Below, piece by piece: positions 46,178 through 54,849 of a stretch of DNA of 64,000 bases. Made by a program: the position numbers and the translations under genes. This DNA is from Streptomyces griseoluteus. GTDB lineage: Bacteria; Actinomycetota; Actinomycetes; Streptomycetales; Streptomycetaceae. The first letter of the stretch is position 1. Every line of letters begins with the position of its first letter. The stretch is from the NCBI RefSeq assembly GCF_004784465.1, contig NZ_SRRU01000006.1, positions 248,001-312,000 on the forward strand. The letters run 5' to 3'. The notes beneath the pieces were generated by a model. The model had not been told where the DNA came from. It ran no database searches and saw only the letters and a list, made by a program, of their open reading frames with translations.

Positions 46178-46198
46178 GCTACTTATGAGTAACGTAGC
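46178..46198. promoter_or_regulatory. Palindrome 2 upstream of fadA
   Basis: GCTAC (46178-46182) and GTAGC (46194-46198) enclose TACT-TATG-AGTA (46180-46191). On the minus strand it reads GTTACTCATAAGTAGC, which resembles TTACT-n4-AGTAA-type operators of fatty-acid degradation regulators. It lies 50-70 bases upstream of fadA. Confidence 0.45.
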
Positions 46199-46277
46199 TG
46201 CACAGTCCCACCCCGGCTAGCGGTGAACGTCACACCGCGACCCCGCCCGGCCGGACGGATCGTGGCGGGAGAACCGC

Positions 46278-47564
46278 CTACTCCGGGGTGGCGGACAGTA
46301 CCGCGACCAGCACCGGGGTCACCTGCTCCACCTGCCAGGACCGGGCGCCGTGGCCGGTGAGGGCGGCGGCCACGGTCCGCTCGTCGACGGGGACCGGGGG
46401 CTCCCAGCAGATCCGGCGCACGGTGTCGGGGGAGATCAGGTTCTCCTGCGGCATCTCCAGCCGCTCGGCCAGCGCCGACACCCCGGCGCGGGCGGCCGAC
46501 AGCCGGGCCGCGGCGGCCGGGTCCTTGTCCGACCAGGCACGCGGCGGCGGCGGACCGGTCACCTGCTGGCCCTGCTGGGGCAGCGCCGACTCCGGCAACG
46601 CCTTCGCCCGGTCGACCGCGGCCTGCCACTGTTCGAGCTGACGGCGGCCGACACGATGGCCGAAACCGTTCAGCGCGGCCAGCGCGTGCACATTGGCCGG
46701 CACCGCGAGCGCGGCCTCCACGATCGCCGAGTCACCGAGCACCTTGCCGGGGGAGACGTCCCGGCGCCGCGCGATCCGGTCCCGCGTCTCCCACAGCTCC
46801 TTGACCACCGCGAGCTGCCGCCGCCTGCGCACCTTGTGCATCCCGGAGGTCCGGCGCCAGGGGTCCTTGCGGGGCTCGGCGGGCGGCGCCGCCGCGATGG
46901 CGGCGAACTCCTCCAGCGCCCACTCCAGCTTGCCCTGCCGCTCCAGCTCCTTCTCCAGGGCGTCACGCAGGTCGACCAGCAGCTCCACGTCCAGCGCCGC
47001 GTAGCGCAGCCACGGCTCGGGCAGCGGGCGGGTGGACCAGTCGACGGCGGAGTGGCCCTTCTCCAGTACGAAGCCGAGCACGTTCTCCACCATCGCGCCG
47101 AGGCCGACGCGGGGGAATCCGGCGAGCCGCCCGGCCAGCTCGGTGTCGAACAGGCGGGTGGGCACCATGCCTATCTCGCGCAGGCAGGGGAGGTCCTGGG
47201 TGGCGGCGTGCAGCACCCACTCGACCCCGGACAGCGCGGCGCCCAGCTCGGAGAGGTCGGGGCAGGCGACCGGGTCGATCAGCGCGGAGCCCGCGCCCTC
47301 GCGCCGCAACTGCACCAGATAGGCCCGCTGGCCGTACCGGTAACCGGAAGCGCGTTCGGCGTCCACGGCCACCGGGCCGGTGCCGGCGGCGAACGCGGCG
47401 ACGACCTCGGCGAGCGCGGCGGCGTCCGCGACGACCGGCGGAATCCCCTCGCGGGGTTCGAGCAGGGGGGTGGGCGCCGCCGCCTCAGCAGGCCCCGCGT
47501 CGGGGGGCGTACCCCCGTTGATGCGCCGGGAACTGTCTGCTGCGGTCTCTTGGGCGTCCGTCAC
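46278..47564 (-). CDS. Ribonuclease D family 3'-5' exonuclease, 428 aa
   Basis: RNase D-type exoribonuclease trimming tRNA 3' ends. The DEDDy residues are visible: VAVDAERASGY (D,E), HAATQDLPCL (D), FDTELAGRL and YAALDVELLVDL (Y...D). An HRDC domain follows near residues 230-310 (RRRRQLAVVKELWETRDRIA). GTG 47564 is taken because the preceding frame is proline/arginine rich shadow sequence; the ribosome site is weak. It is preceded by an orphan response regulator on the same strand but is probably separately transcribed. Confidence 0.9.
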   Translation of the reverse strand: MTDAQETAADSSRRINGGTPPDAGPAEAAAPTPLLEPREGIPPVVADAAALAEVVAAFAAGTGPVAVDAERASGYRYGQRAYLVQLRREGAGSALIDPVACPDLSELGAALSGVEWVLHAATQDLPCLREIGMVPTRLFDTELAGRLAGFPRVGLGAMVENVLGFVLEKGHSAVDWSTRPLPEPWLRYAALDVELLVDLRDALEKELERQGKLEWALEEFAAIAAAPPAEPRKDPWRRTSGMHKVRRRRQLAVVKELWETRDRIARRRDVSPGKVLGDSAIVEAALAVPANVHALAALNGFGHRVGRRQLEQWQAAVDRAKALPESALPQQGQQVTGPPPPRAWSDKDPAAAARLSAARAGVSALAERLEMPQENLISPDTVRRICWEPPVPVDERTVAAALTGHGARSWQVEQVTPVLVAVLSATPE

Positions 47565-47699
47565 ATGCCAAGGGTATCCGCATGGCCGCGCCGCTGGCCT
47601 GCACGTTCGACCGACACCCACGCTGACCGGCCAAAATGCGCCGCGCGCGGGCACACACCGCGCGCCGTACGGCGCACCCCGCCCGGCGCGCACGCCGGT

Positions 47700-47729
47700 G
47701 CCCGCCGACGGAACGTTCCGCCGACGGGC
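47700..47729. terminator. Near-perfect 30-bp palindrome downstream of the response regulator
   Basis: GCCCGCCGACGGAAC (47700-47714) and GTTCCGCCGACGGGC (47715-47729) pair at 13 of 15 positions, with the perfect core CGGAACGTTCCG at 47709-47720. It lies about 44 bases beyond the stop of the minus-strand regulator and before the RNase D start. It may be a terminator or an RNase D operator. Confidence 0.4.
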
Positions 47730-47772
47730 ACCGGGGGTGAACAGGGCGCGGAGTGGAGGACAGGAAAGGGGG

Positions 47773-48438
47773 TCAGTGGATGATTCCGGTGCGCAGGGCC
47801 ACCGCGACCATGCCGGCGCGGTCGCCCGTGCCGAGCTTGCGCGCGATGCGGGCCAGGTGGCTCTTGACGGTCAGCGCGGACAGGCCCATGGAGACGCCGA
47901 TCGCCTTGTTCGACTGGCCCTCCGCGACGAGGCGGAGCACCTCGACCTCGCGGCCGGACAGCTCGCGGTAACCGCCGGGGTGGCTCGGGGCGCCCGGCGG
48001 ACGCCGGTGCCCCATTCTGGCCGCGGCGGAGCCGATGGGGGCGGCGCCGGGGCGGGTGGGCAGGCCGATGTTGGTACGGGTGCCGGTGACGACGTAGCCC
48101 TTCACGCCCCCGGCGAGGGCGTTGCGGACGGCGCCGATGTCGTCGGCGGCGGACAGGGCGAGGCCGTTGGGCCAGCCCGCGGCACGGGTCTCGGACAGCA
48201 GGGTGAGGCCGGAACCGTCGGGCAGGTGGACGTCTGCGACACAGATGTCGCGCGGGTTGCCGATGCGGGGACGAGCCTCCGCGACGGACGAGGCCTCGAT
48301 CACGTCGCGCACACCGAGGGCCCACAGATGGCGGGTGACGGTGGAACGGACGCGGGGGTCGGCCACGACCACCATGGCGGTCGGCTTGTTCGGGCGGTAG
48401 GCGACCAGGCTTGCGGGCTGCTCGAGGAGAACGGACAC
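47773..48438 (-). CDS. Orphan NarL/FixJ-type response regulator, atypical receiver, 221 aa
   Basis: The N-terminal receiver-like domain (about 18-125) keeps a phosphorylatable Asp candidate in ADVHLPDGSGL and a Lys in GVKGYVV. However, the usual acidic pair near beta-1 is reduced to one Asp (VVVADPRVR), so phosphorylation may be weak or absent. The C-terminal LuxR-type HTH is intact (ELSGREVEVLRLVAEGQSNK, SALTVKSHLARIARKL). No sensor kinase lies beside it. GTG 48438 has GGAGG upstream. This conserved orphan regulator may respond to something other than phosphorylation. Confidence 0.88.
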   Translation of the reverse strand: MSVLLEQPASLVAYRPNKPTAMVVVADPRVRSTVTRHLWALGVRDVIEASSVAEARPRIGNPRDICVADVHLPDGSGLTLLSETRAAGWPNGLALSAADDIGAVRNALAGGVKGYVVTGTRTNIGLPTRPGAAPIGSAAARMGHRRPPGAPSHPGGYRELSGREVEVLRLVAEGQSNKAIGVSMGLSALTVKSHLARIARKLGTGDRAGMVAVALRTGIIH

Positions 48439-48748
48439 CAGGCCTCCTGGCTGGGGGGACGGGGCCGGCTTGTGGGGAAGAAGCCGGGAGGAACCGTGCT
48501 TTCAAGGTCACAGTCGTCTTCGGCAGCAAACCCGTCCGCCTTTAGAGAATGATCACGATCTAGTGAGTCACAATCTGTGCAATTCGGACACGCGATCGAT
48601 CATCCGAAGATCGAATCGGCTCCGGGGTGAGGCGATTCGAGTACGGAAAGTGGCCGTATCGACAAAGTGATGGTTCGGGAAGTGATCACAAAGCAACGCC
48701 CCGCCGATCCCGGCGGGGCGCTGAGAAGATGATCAGCCTGAGGGCGGC
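48439..48748. other. Intergenic region upstream of the response regulator
   Basis: 310 bases without a gene. The middle (48540-48690) is AT-rich and contains repeated GATC-type short motifs (GATCACGATCTAG, GCGATCGATCATC). It likely holds the promoter of the orphan regulator on the minus strand. The far end holds the DUF3000 terminator. Confidence 0.45.
48697..48720 (-). terminator. Terminator of the DUF3000 gene
   Basis: CGCCCCGCC (48697-48705) and GGCGGGGCG (48712-48720) form a 9-bp perfect stem with a 6-nt loop, 28 bases beyond the minus-strand DUF3000 stop, followed on that strand by TTGCTTTG. Confidence 0.65.
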
Positions 48749-49432
48749 CTAACGGGGCTGCGGACCCCTGCGCTGCGGCAGGGTCACCACCGAGCCGTCG
48801 CCCGGCGCGGCCGGGGGCAGCCCGCCGACCTGGGCCAGCAGATCGCACCACGAGGCGAGGTGCGCGGCGGTGTCCGGAACGCCGCCCAGTCCTTCGAGCG
48901 GTGTCCAGGAGGCGCGGATCTCGATCTGCGAGGCGGGCGGCCGCTCCGACAGGCCGCCGAAGTAGTGGGAACTCGCGCGGGTGACGGTGCCGCTCGGCTC
49001 GCCGTAGGTGAGTCCGCGCGACTGCAGAGCGCCGGTCAGCCAGGACCAGCACACCTCCGGCAGCAGCGGGTCGGCCGCCATCTCGGGCTCCAGCTCCGCG
49101 CGTACCAGGGTCACCAGGCGGAAGGTGCCGTGCCAGGCGTCGTGGCCGGCGGGGTCGTGCAGCAGGACCAGCCGGCCGTCCGCCAGCTCCTGCTCACCGT
49201 CGAGCACGACGGCCTCCAGCGCGTGCGCGTACGGCGCCAGCCGCTGCGGGGCGGGCGTCGGCTCCACCTCCACCTGCGGCCGCAGCCGCGCGTTCAGCAG
49301 CGCCTCCACCGCGCTGCTGAAGGCAGAGGGGACCTCTGGCACCCCGGCTCCCCCTCTCTCCTCCGCCTGCGTGTCCTTCACGTCGTCCATTCCGCCGGTG
49401 CCGTCCGACGATCGTCCCTGAGCCGCAGCCAT
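48749..49432 (-). CDS. DUF3000 domain-containing protein, 227 aa
   Basis: Conserved actinobacterial protein of unknown function that I recognise as DUF3000. The core runs from VEALLNARLRPQVEVEPTPA through LVRAELEPEMAADPLLPEVC and IEIRASWTPLEGLGGVPDTA. No signal peptide or membrane segment is visible. It is divergent from hemE, an arrangement I recall as conserved in Streptomyces. The start may be ATG 49432 or the internal ATG 49390; neither has a strong ribosome site. Confidence 0.82.
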   Translation of the reverse strand: MAAAQGRSSDGTGGMDDVKDTQAEERGGAGVPEVPSAFSSAVEALLNARLRPQVEVEPTPAPQRLAPYAHALEAVVLDGEQELADGRLVLLHDPAGHDAWHGTFRLVTLVRAELEPEMAADPLLPEVCWSWLTGALQSRGLTYGEPSGTVTRASSHYFGGLSERPPASQIEIRASWTPLEGLGGVPDTAAHLASWCDLLAQVGGLPPAAPGDGSVVTLPQRRGPQPR

Positions 49433-49530
49433 GCGGGGAAGAGTAAGGGGAAGCGGGCCTTCGTGCAGGGCATGACACCCCCCGAGGGCGGCGGCACTTC
49501 TGCCGCGCGGACCGTGCGAGACTTGCCGAC

Positions 49531-50598
49531 GTGAGTGCCAACGCGATCCCCACGGGCCAGCAGCCCACAGCGACGTACGACAGCGCCTTCCTCAAGGCGT
49601 GCAGGCGTGAGCCCGTGCCGCACACTCCGGTGTGGTTCATGCGCCAGGCCGGCCGGTCCCTGCCGGAGTACCGCAAGGTGCGCGAGGGCATCCCGATGCT
49701 GGAGTCCTGCACGCGGCCGGAGCTGGTCACCGAGATCACGCTCCAGCCGGTGCGCCGGCACGACGTGGACGCGGCGGTCTTCTACAGCGACATCGTCGTC
49801 CCGCTCAAGGCCATCGGCATCGACCTCGACATCAAGCCCGGCGTCGGCCCGGTCGTCGCCGAGCCGGTGCGCACCCGCGCCGACCTCGACCGGCTGCGCG
49901 ACCTCACGCCGGAGGACGTGTCCTACGTCACCGAGGCGGTCGGCATGCTCACCCGTGAGCTGGGGTCCACCCCGCTGATCGGCTTCGCGGGCGCTCCCTT
50001 CACCCTCGCCAGCTACCTGGTCGAGGGCGGCCCGTCGCGCACGTACGAGAACGCCAAGGCGATGATGTACGGCGACCCCGAGCTGTGGGCCGACCTGCTG
50101 GACCGCCTCGCGGACATCACGGCCGCGTTCCTGAAGGTGCAGATCGAGGCCGGTGCCTCGGCGGTGCAGGTCTTCGACTCCTGGGCGGGCGCGCTGGCCC
50201 CCGCCGACTACCGCGCGTCGGTGATGCCCGCCTCCGCGAAGGTCTTCGACGCCGTCGCCGGGTACGGCGTCCCGCGCATCCACTTCGGTGTCGGCACCGG
50301 CGAGCTGCTGAAGCTCATGGGCGACGCGGGCGCGGACGTCGTCGGCGTCGACTGGCGGGTCTCGCTGGACGAGGCCGCGCGCCGGGTCGGCCCCGGCAAG
50401 GCCTTGCAGGGCAACCTCGATCCGACGGTGCTGTTCACCGACCGCAAGACGGTCGAGGCCAAGGCGCAGGAGGTGCTGGACGCGGCCGCCCACCTGGAGG
50501 GTCACGTCTTCAACCTGGGCCACGGCGTCATGCCCAACATCGAGCCGGACGCGCTGACCCACCTGGTCGACTACGTCCATCAGGCGAGCGCCCGCTGA
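49531..50598 (+). CDS. hemE: Uroporphyrinogen decarboxylase, 355 aa
   Basis: It decarboxylates the four acetate side chains of uroporphyrinogen III to coproporphyrinogen III, the precursor for haem. The URO-D signatures are intact: PVWFMRQAGRSLPEYRKVR near residues 33-51 (Arg and Asp contacts) and GFAGAPFTLASYLVEG near 151-166. GTG 49531 gives the normal length of about 355. HemG and HemQ, which act after it, lie 4 kb downstream on the same strand. Confidence 0.96.
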   Translation: MSANAIPTGQQPTATYDSAFLKACRREPVPHTPVWFMRQAGRSLPEYRKVREGIPMLESCTRPELVTEITLQPVRRHDVDAAVFYSDIVVPLKAIGIDLDIKPGVGPVVAEPVRTRADLDRLRDLTPEDVSYVTEAVGMLTRELGSTPLIGFAGAPFTLASYLVEGGPSRTYENAKAMMYGDPELWADLLDRLADITAAFLKVQIEAGASAVQVFDSWAGALAPADYRASVMPASAKVFDAVAGYGVPRIHFGVGTGELLKLMGDAGADVVGVDWRVSLDEAARRVGPGKALQGNLDPTVLFTDRKTVEAKAQEVLDAAAHLEGHVFNLGHGVMPNIEPDALTHLVDYVHQASAR

Positions 50599-50608
50599 TC
50601 TCTTCCGC

Positions 50609-51436
50609 TCACCACGCCTGACGGTGCCGCGCCCGCCTGCCGAACAGCAGGCGGCCCGGCTCCGGCGGGGGCGGGGTGCCGGCCTTCAGCGGCCAGGCGA
50701 GCAGCATCCCGGCCACGAAGCCGACGACGTGTGCCGCGTACGCCACCGTGCCGGTGCCGGCCTCGACGCCGCGCCCGGAGGAGTACACGGCCTGGAGGCC
50801 GAACCAGAAGCCCAGCACGATCCAGGCGGGCAGCCGGAGCGGCAGGAAGACCAGGAACGGGACCAGCACCCACACCCTGGCCTTCGGATACAGCACCAGA
50901 TACGCGCCGAGCACCCCCGCGATCGCGCCGGACGCGCCGATCAGCGGGTCACCGGAGTCGGCGTTCAGCAGGGCGAAGCCGTAGCTCGCCGCGTAGCCGC
51001 AGGCGAGGTAGAAGAGCGCGAAGCGGACGTGGCCCATGCGGTCCTCGACGTTGTTGCCGAAGATCAGCAGGAACAGCATGTTGCCCAGCAGGTGCAGCCA
51101 GCCGCCGTGCAGGAACATCGCCGTCACCACCGACAGCGCCGGCGACTTGTCGTACCCCGGCACCCCCATCACACACCCCGGTCCGGCCGCCCCGGCCCCC
51201 ACCTGCCCGGTCGGCACCAGCTTGGGCAACTGATGGTGGATCATCTCCCGCGGAATGGCCGCGTAGTGGTCCATGAACGCGTGCAACTGACACAGCTGCG
51301 CCACATGACTCTCCCCGCCCGCCGCCCCGGCCGCACCGGGCGTCAGCAGAAACACCAGCACACTGGCGGCGATGAGCGCATACGTCACATACGGCGTACG
51401 ACGCGCGGGATTGACGTCATGGACGGGTATGACCAC
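50609..51436 (-). CDS. Rhomboid family intramembrane serine protease, 275 aa
   Basis: Six-helix intramembrane protease. The catalytic Ser lies in LIGASGAIAGVLGAYL and the His in VAYAAHVVGFVAGML; the oxyanion region FLHGGWLHLLGNMLFLLIFG is also intact. A large extracytoplasmic loop between helix 1 and 2 (about 45-105) contains Cys and Pro residues. GTG 51436 (start VVIPVHDVN) is chosen because upstream residues are not family-like. It converges on hemE with only a 10-base gap. The substrate is unknown. Confidence 0.88.
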   Translation of the reverse strand: MVIPVHDVNPARRTPYVTYALIAASVLVFLLTPGAAGAAGGESHVAQLCQLHAFMDHYAAIPREMIHHQLPKLVPTGQVGAGAAGPGCVMGVPGYDKSPALSVVTAMFLHGGWLHLLGNMLFLLIFGNNVEDRMGHVRFALFYLACGYAASYGFALLNADSGDPLIGASGAIAGVLGAYLVLYPKARVWVLVPFLVFLPLRLPAWIVLGFWFGLQAVYSSGRGVEAGTGTVAYAAHVVGFVAGMLLAWPLKAGTPPPPEPGRLLFGRRARHRQAW

Positions 51437-51521
51437 ACAGAAGTAGTGCCCCGGTTGAAGCACGTGAACCCGTGAACAGCACGGGGGCGGCCTGCCGGAC
51501 AGCGCGCGGTACGTTACCGCC

Positions 51522-52349
51522 ATGTGCATCTCGACCGGCGCCGCCGACTTCTCCGGGACGATCGTGCACTGCGGGCGCCGGGAGCACCCCGAACACGGCC
51601 TGATCCATGTGCTCGGCTACCAGAACACTGCCGTGAACCTGGCGCAGGGGCCGAACGCCATGGTGCTGCACCTGCCCGCCGCCGGGCGCCTCACGGAGCG
51701 GCACTTCCTCTCGGCCGGGCGCACCGGGGACGTGCTGCAACGGATGGTCGACGCGGTCGGGTCCGCCGCTGTCCGGGACGACGGGATCGCGTGGATGGGC
51801 GCGGAGGCGGAGGCCGTTCAGGTCTTCGAACACGACGTGTACACGGTCCTGCTCGCGGACGACCCGGCCGCCGTGCCGGCCGCGCTGGGACGGGTGCCCG
51901 CGCATCGGCGGCCCCGGCTCGAACCGGAGCTGCTGCGGTTCTACGCCGAGTACTTTCCCGGTCACACCTTTGTCGTGTGCTGCTTCGACAACGCCGACGC
52001 GCAGCGGGCCAAGCCGCTGTTGCTCTGGTATCCGCCTCTCGATCCGGACCGGCTGACCGTCCCCGCCCTGGACTGTCACACCGGCGGGGCGCCGGACCTG
52101 GACGCGGACGTGCCGGTGGATCACTGGGTGCTGTTCTCCAGTGATCAGGCGCCCGACGGGTGGGGGGTGCCCGTCGAGTACCCGGCGAGCATGCGGCACC
52201 GGCTGCGGACGTTTCTGCCCGGCGCCGTGATGGGCCGGCGGTACGGGGACGGGACGGCGTTGCCGAACGGGGACTTCTCCATCGGGCACCGGGACCTGCT
52301 CGACGGCGACCTCGATCACGTCGAGCGGGTGCGGCCGGGGCCGCGCTAG
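51522..52349 (+). CDS. Hypothetical protein with N-terminal Cys2, 275 aa
   Basis: I do not recognise the family. The product begins MCISTGAADFSGTIVHCGRR; a Cys right after the initiator Met, followed by a beta-rich stretch, is the arrangement seen in N-terminal-nucleophile hydrolases, so a cysteine Ntn fold is possible but unproven. Conserved-looking motifs include VLGYQNTAVN and VVCCFDNADAQRAKPLLLWY, and near the end LPNGDFSIGHRDLL. There is no signal peptide. Its stop shares CTAG with the convergent flavoprotein gene. Confidence 0.65.
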   Translation: MCISTGAADFSGTIVHCGRREHPEHGLIHVLGYQNTAVNLAQGPNAMVLHLPAAGRLTERHFLSAGRTGDVLQRMVDAVGSAAVRDDGIAWMGAEAEAVQVFEHDVYTVLLADDPAAVPAALGRVPAHRRPRLEPELLRFYAEYFPGHTFVVCCFDNADAQRAKPLLLWYPPLDPDRLTVPALDCHTGGAPDLDADVPVDHWVLFSSDQAPDGWGVPVEYPASMRHRLRTFLPGAVMGRRYGDGTALPNGDFSIGHRDLLDGDLDHVERVRPGPR

Positions 52350-53734
52350 CGGGTCTCGCGTACCTTGCGTACCGCCTTGCGGGCCGCTACCAGGACCGGG
52401 TCCCAGACGGGGGAGAAGGGCGGGGCGTAACCGAGGTCCAGGGCGGTCATCTGTTCCACCGTCATGGCGGCGGTCAGGGCCACCGCCGCGATGTCGACGC
52501 GTTTGCCCGCGCCCTCGCCGCCGATGATCTGGACGCCGAGGAGGCGGCCGGTGTTGCGTTCGGCGATCATCTTCACGGTCATGGGGGAGGCGTCGGGGTA
52601 GTAGCCGGCGCGGCTGGTCGACTCGATGACGACCGCCTCGTACTGGAGGCCGGCCCGGCGGGCGTCGCGTTCGCGCAGGCCGGTGCGGGCGATCTCCAGC
52701 TCGCAGACCTTGCTGACAGCGGTGCCCACGACACCGGGGAAGGTGGCGTAACCGCCGCCCACGTTGGTGCCGATGACCTGCCCGTGCTTGTTGGCGTGGG
52801 TGCCGAGCGGGATGTACTGCTCCTGCCCGGAGACCAGGTTCAGCACCTCCACGCAGTCACCGCCCGCCCAGATGTCCTCGTGTCCGCGCACCCGCATGGC
52901 GAGGTCGGTGAGGAGTCCGCCGTGCGCGCCCAGCGGGAGCCCCGCCTGGCGGGCGAGGTCGGTCACGGGCTCCACGCCGATGCCCAGGACGACCACGTCG
53001 GCCGGGTACTCCGCGTCCTTCGTGACCACCGCGCGCACCCGGCCGTCCTCGCCGCTGCGCAGGCCGGTCACCTCGGTGTCGTCGACCATGGTGATGCCCA
53101 TGCCCTCCATGGCCCGCCGCACCAGCCGGGCCATGTCGGGATCGAGCGTCGCCATCGGCTCCGCGCCCCGGTTGACCACGGTCACCTCGAAGCCCCGGCG
53201 GAGCAGCGCCTCGGCCATCTCGACGCCGATGTAACCCGCGCCGACGACGACCGCGCGCCGGCCCTCGGTACGGGTCAGCGTGTCGATCAGCGACTGCCCG
53301 TCGTCCAGGGTCTGCACCCCGTGCACCCCGGCCGCGTCCACCCCCGGCATGTCCGGCCGGATCGGCCGCGCCCCGGTGGCGATGACCAGCTTGTCGTACG
53401 AGGTCCAGTACTCGTTGCCGGTCTCCAGGTCGTGCGCCCGCACCCGGCGCCCCGACACGTCGATCTCCGTCACCTCCGTGCGCAGCCGGAGGTCGATGTG
53501 CCGCTCCCAGTGCTCCTCCGGAGTACGCGCGACGAGCTGGTCGCGGTCCTGGACGTCGCCGCCGACCCAGTAGGGGATGCCGCACGCCGAGTAGGAGGTG
53601 AAGTGGGTGCGCTCGAACGCCACGATCTCCAGCTCGTCCGGTTTCCGCAGCCGGCGGGCCTGCGACGCCGCGGCCATTCCCGCGGCGTCGCCGCCGATCA
53701 CGACCAGCCGCTGAGGCCCTTCACGCATGTCCAT
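52346..53734 (-). CDS. FAD-dependent CoA-disulfide-reductase-like oxidoreductase, 462 aa
   Basis: Pyridine-nucleotide-disulfide oxidoreductase of the CoADR/NADH oxidase group. The FAD-binding N-terminus reads LVVIGGDAAGMAAASQARRL, the redox Cys sits in SYSACGIPYWVGG (about residue 50), the NAD(P) motif is VVVGAGYIGVEMAEALL, and the second FAD motif is DIWAGGDCVEVLN. The dimerisation domain at the C-terminus is normal. Substrate is probably CoA disulfide or persulfide, by family. It lies alone and converges on the preceding gene. Confidence 0.87.
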   Translation of the reverse strand: MDMREGPQRLVVIGGDAAGMAAASQARRLRKPDELEIVAFERTHFTSYSACGIPYWVGGDVQDRDQLVARTPEEHWERHIDLRLRTEVTEIDVSGRRVRAHDLETGNEYWTSYDKLVIATGARPIRPDMPGVDAAGVHGVQTLDDGQSLIDTLTRTEGRRAVVVGAGYIGVEMAEALLRRGFEVTVVNRGAEPMATLDPDMARLVRRAMEGMGITMVDDTEVTGLRSGEDGRVRAVVTKDAEYPADVVVLGIGVEPVTDLARQAGLPLGAHGGLLTDLAMRVRGHEDIWAGGDCVEVLNLVSGQEQYIPLGTHANKHGQVIGTNVGGGYATFPGVVGTAVSKVCELEIARTGLRERDARRAGLQYEAVVIESTSRAGYYPDASPMTVKMIAERNTGRLLGVQIIGGEGAGKRVDIAAVALTAAMTVEQMTALDLGYAPPFSPVWDPVLVAARKAVRKVRETR

Positions 53735-53771
53735 GAGAACAAGCTACGGGGCGAGCGGTGCTGACGCGTCG

Positions 53772-54701
53772 TCACTTGTGCTCGCCGGAGGCCGCCGCGC
53801 CGTCCTCCGACACCGGACGCGCCTGCGGCAGCGAGCCCGGAACGGGCGTCGGCGCCGGACGGCGCGGGAGCCGGGGGCGGACCACCCGACGCCACAGGAA
53901 CACCAGCAGCGCGAGCAGCGCCGCGAACGGCAGCACCGCGCCCACCACCAGCGCGATCCAGCGCAGCATCGTCAGAAACGCGTGCCAGCCGCCCGACAGC
54001 GCGTCCAGGAAGCCGGGTGTGTCGTCCCCGGCACTCGGGTGCGCGCCCCTCCCGGCCAGCGACAGGGTGACGGTCGCCAGGCCCGTACGGTCCTTCAGCG
54101 ACGCCTGCTGGGCCAGCAGCGCCTCCAGGTCGGCCTCCCGGCTGCTCAGCTCGCCCTCCAGCGCGACCACGTCGGTCAGCTTGTCCGCCCGGTCCATCAG
54201 CTCCCGGACCCGCGCGACGCTGGCCCGCTGCGACTTGATCCGGCTGTCCACGTCCACCACCTGATCGGTGACGTCCTGCGCCCGCGCGGTGCGCCGCAGC
54301 AGCTTGCCGGTGCCCTGGAGCGAGCCGAGCACCTCCTCGTACCGCTCGGAGGGGACCCTCAGGACGACACGGGTGCGCTCGCTGCCGTCGTCGTCCCGCT
54401 CGGTGCTCTCCTCGCCGACGTAGCCGCCCGCGTCCTCGGTGACCCGGCGCGCCTTGGCCAGGGCGCCGGGCACGTCCCGCACCTCGACCTCCAGGGAGGC
54501 GGTGCGGATGACGCTCGGCGCGAGCCGCGGCGAGCGGCGGGCGGACTTGCCGTCCTCGGCCGCGCCCCGGCCCGCGCCGGGAGCGGCGGTCGGGGCGTCG
54601 GCGTAGGAGGACTTGGAGTCGCCGCCCGACTCGCTGCACCCGGCGAGCGCGAGTGAGGCGGTGAGCAGGACCCCGGCCAGGACCCGGACCTGTGTACGCA
54701 T
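53772..54701 (-). CDS. DUF4349 domain lipoprotein, 309 aa
   Basis: The signal peptide ends in lipobox LAGC (Cys about residue 21), so it is lipidated and external. The DUF4349 region (about 60-270) starts VIRTASLEVEVRDVPGALAK, with a coiled-coil centre (SRIKSQRASVARVRELMDRA) and a C-terminal transmembrane helix (about 240-265, LRWIALVVGAVLPFAALLAL) with a basic, proline-rich cytoplasmic tail. Function is unknown; the topology suggests an envelope sensor or anchor. ATG 54701 is chosen because upstream frame sequence is a shadow of hemG's leader. Confidence 0.87.
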   Translation of the reverse strand: MRTQVRVLAGVLLTASLALAGCSESGGDSKSSYADAPTAAPGAGRGAAEDGKSARRSPRLAPSVIRTASLEVEVRDVPGALAKARRVTEDAGGYVGEESTERDDDGSERTRVVLRVPSERYEEVLGSLQGTGKLLRRTARAQDVTDQVVDVDSRIKSQRASVARVRELMDRADKLTDVVALEGELSSREADLEALLAQQASLKDRTGLATVTLSLAGRGAHPSAGDDTPGFLDALSGGWHAFLTMLRWIALVVGAVLPFAALLALLVFLWRRVVRPRLPRRPAPTPVPGSLPQARPVSEDGAAASGEHK

Positions 54702-54849
54702 GTCTGTTACCCCCCGATGAGACGCGGTGCTGTCCCCCCTTAGACGGCCCGGCCTGCGGGAACGATCGCGTTTTCCGGTCGCGATGCGGTCACGGTCCGG
54801 TGACGTACCGGGCACCGGGACGCCCCGCGCGGTCTGAGAGAGTGGGGGC

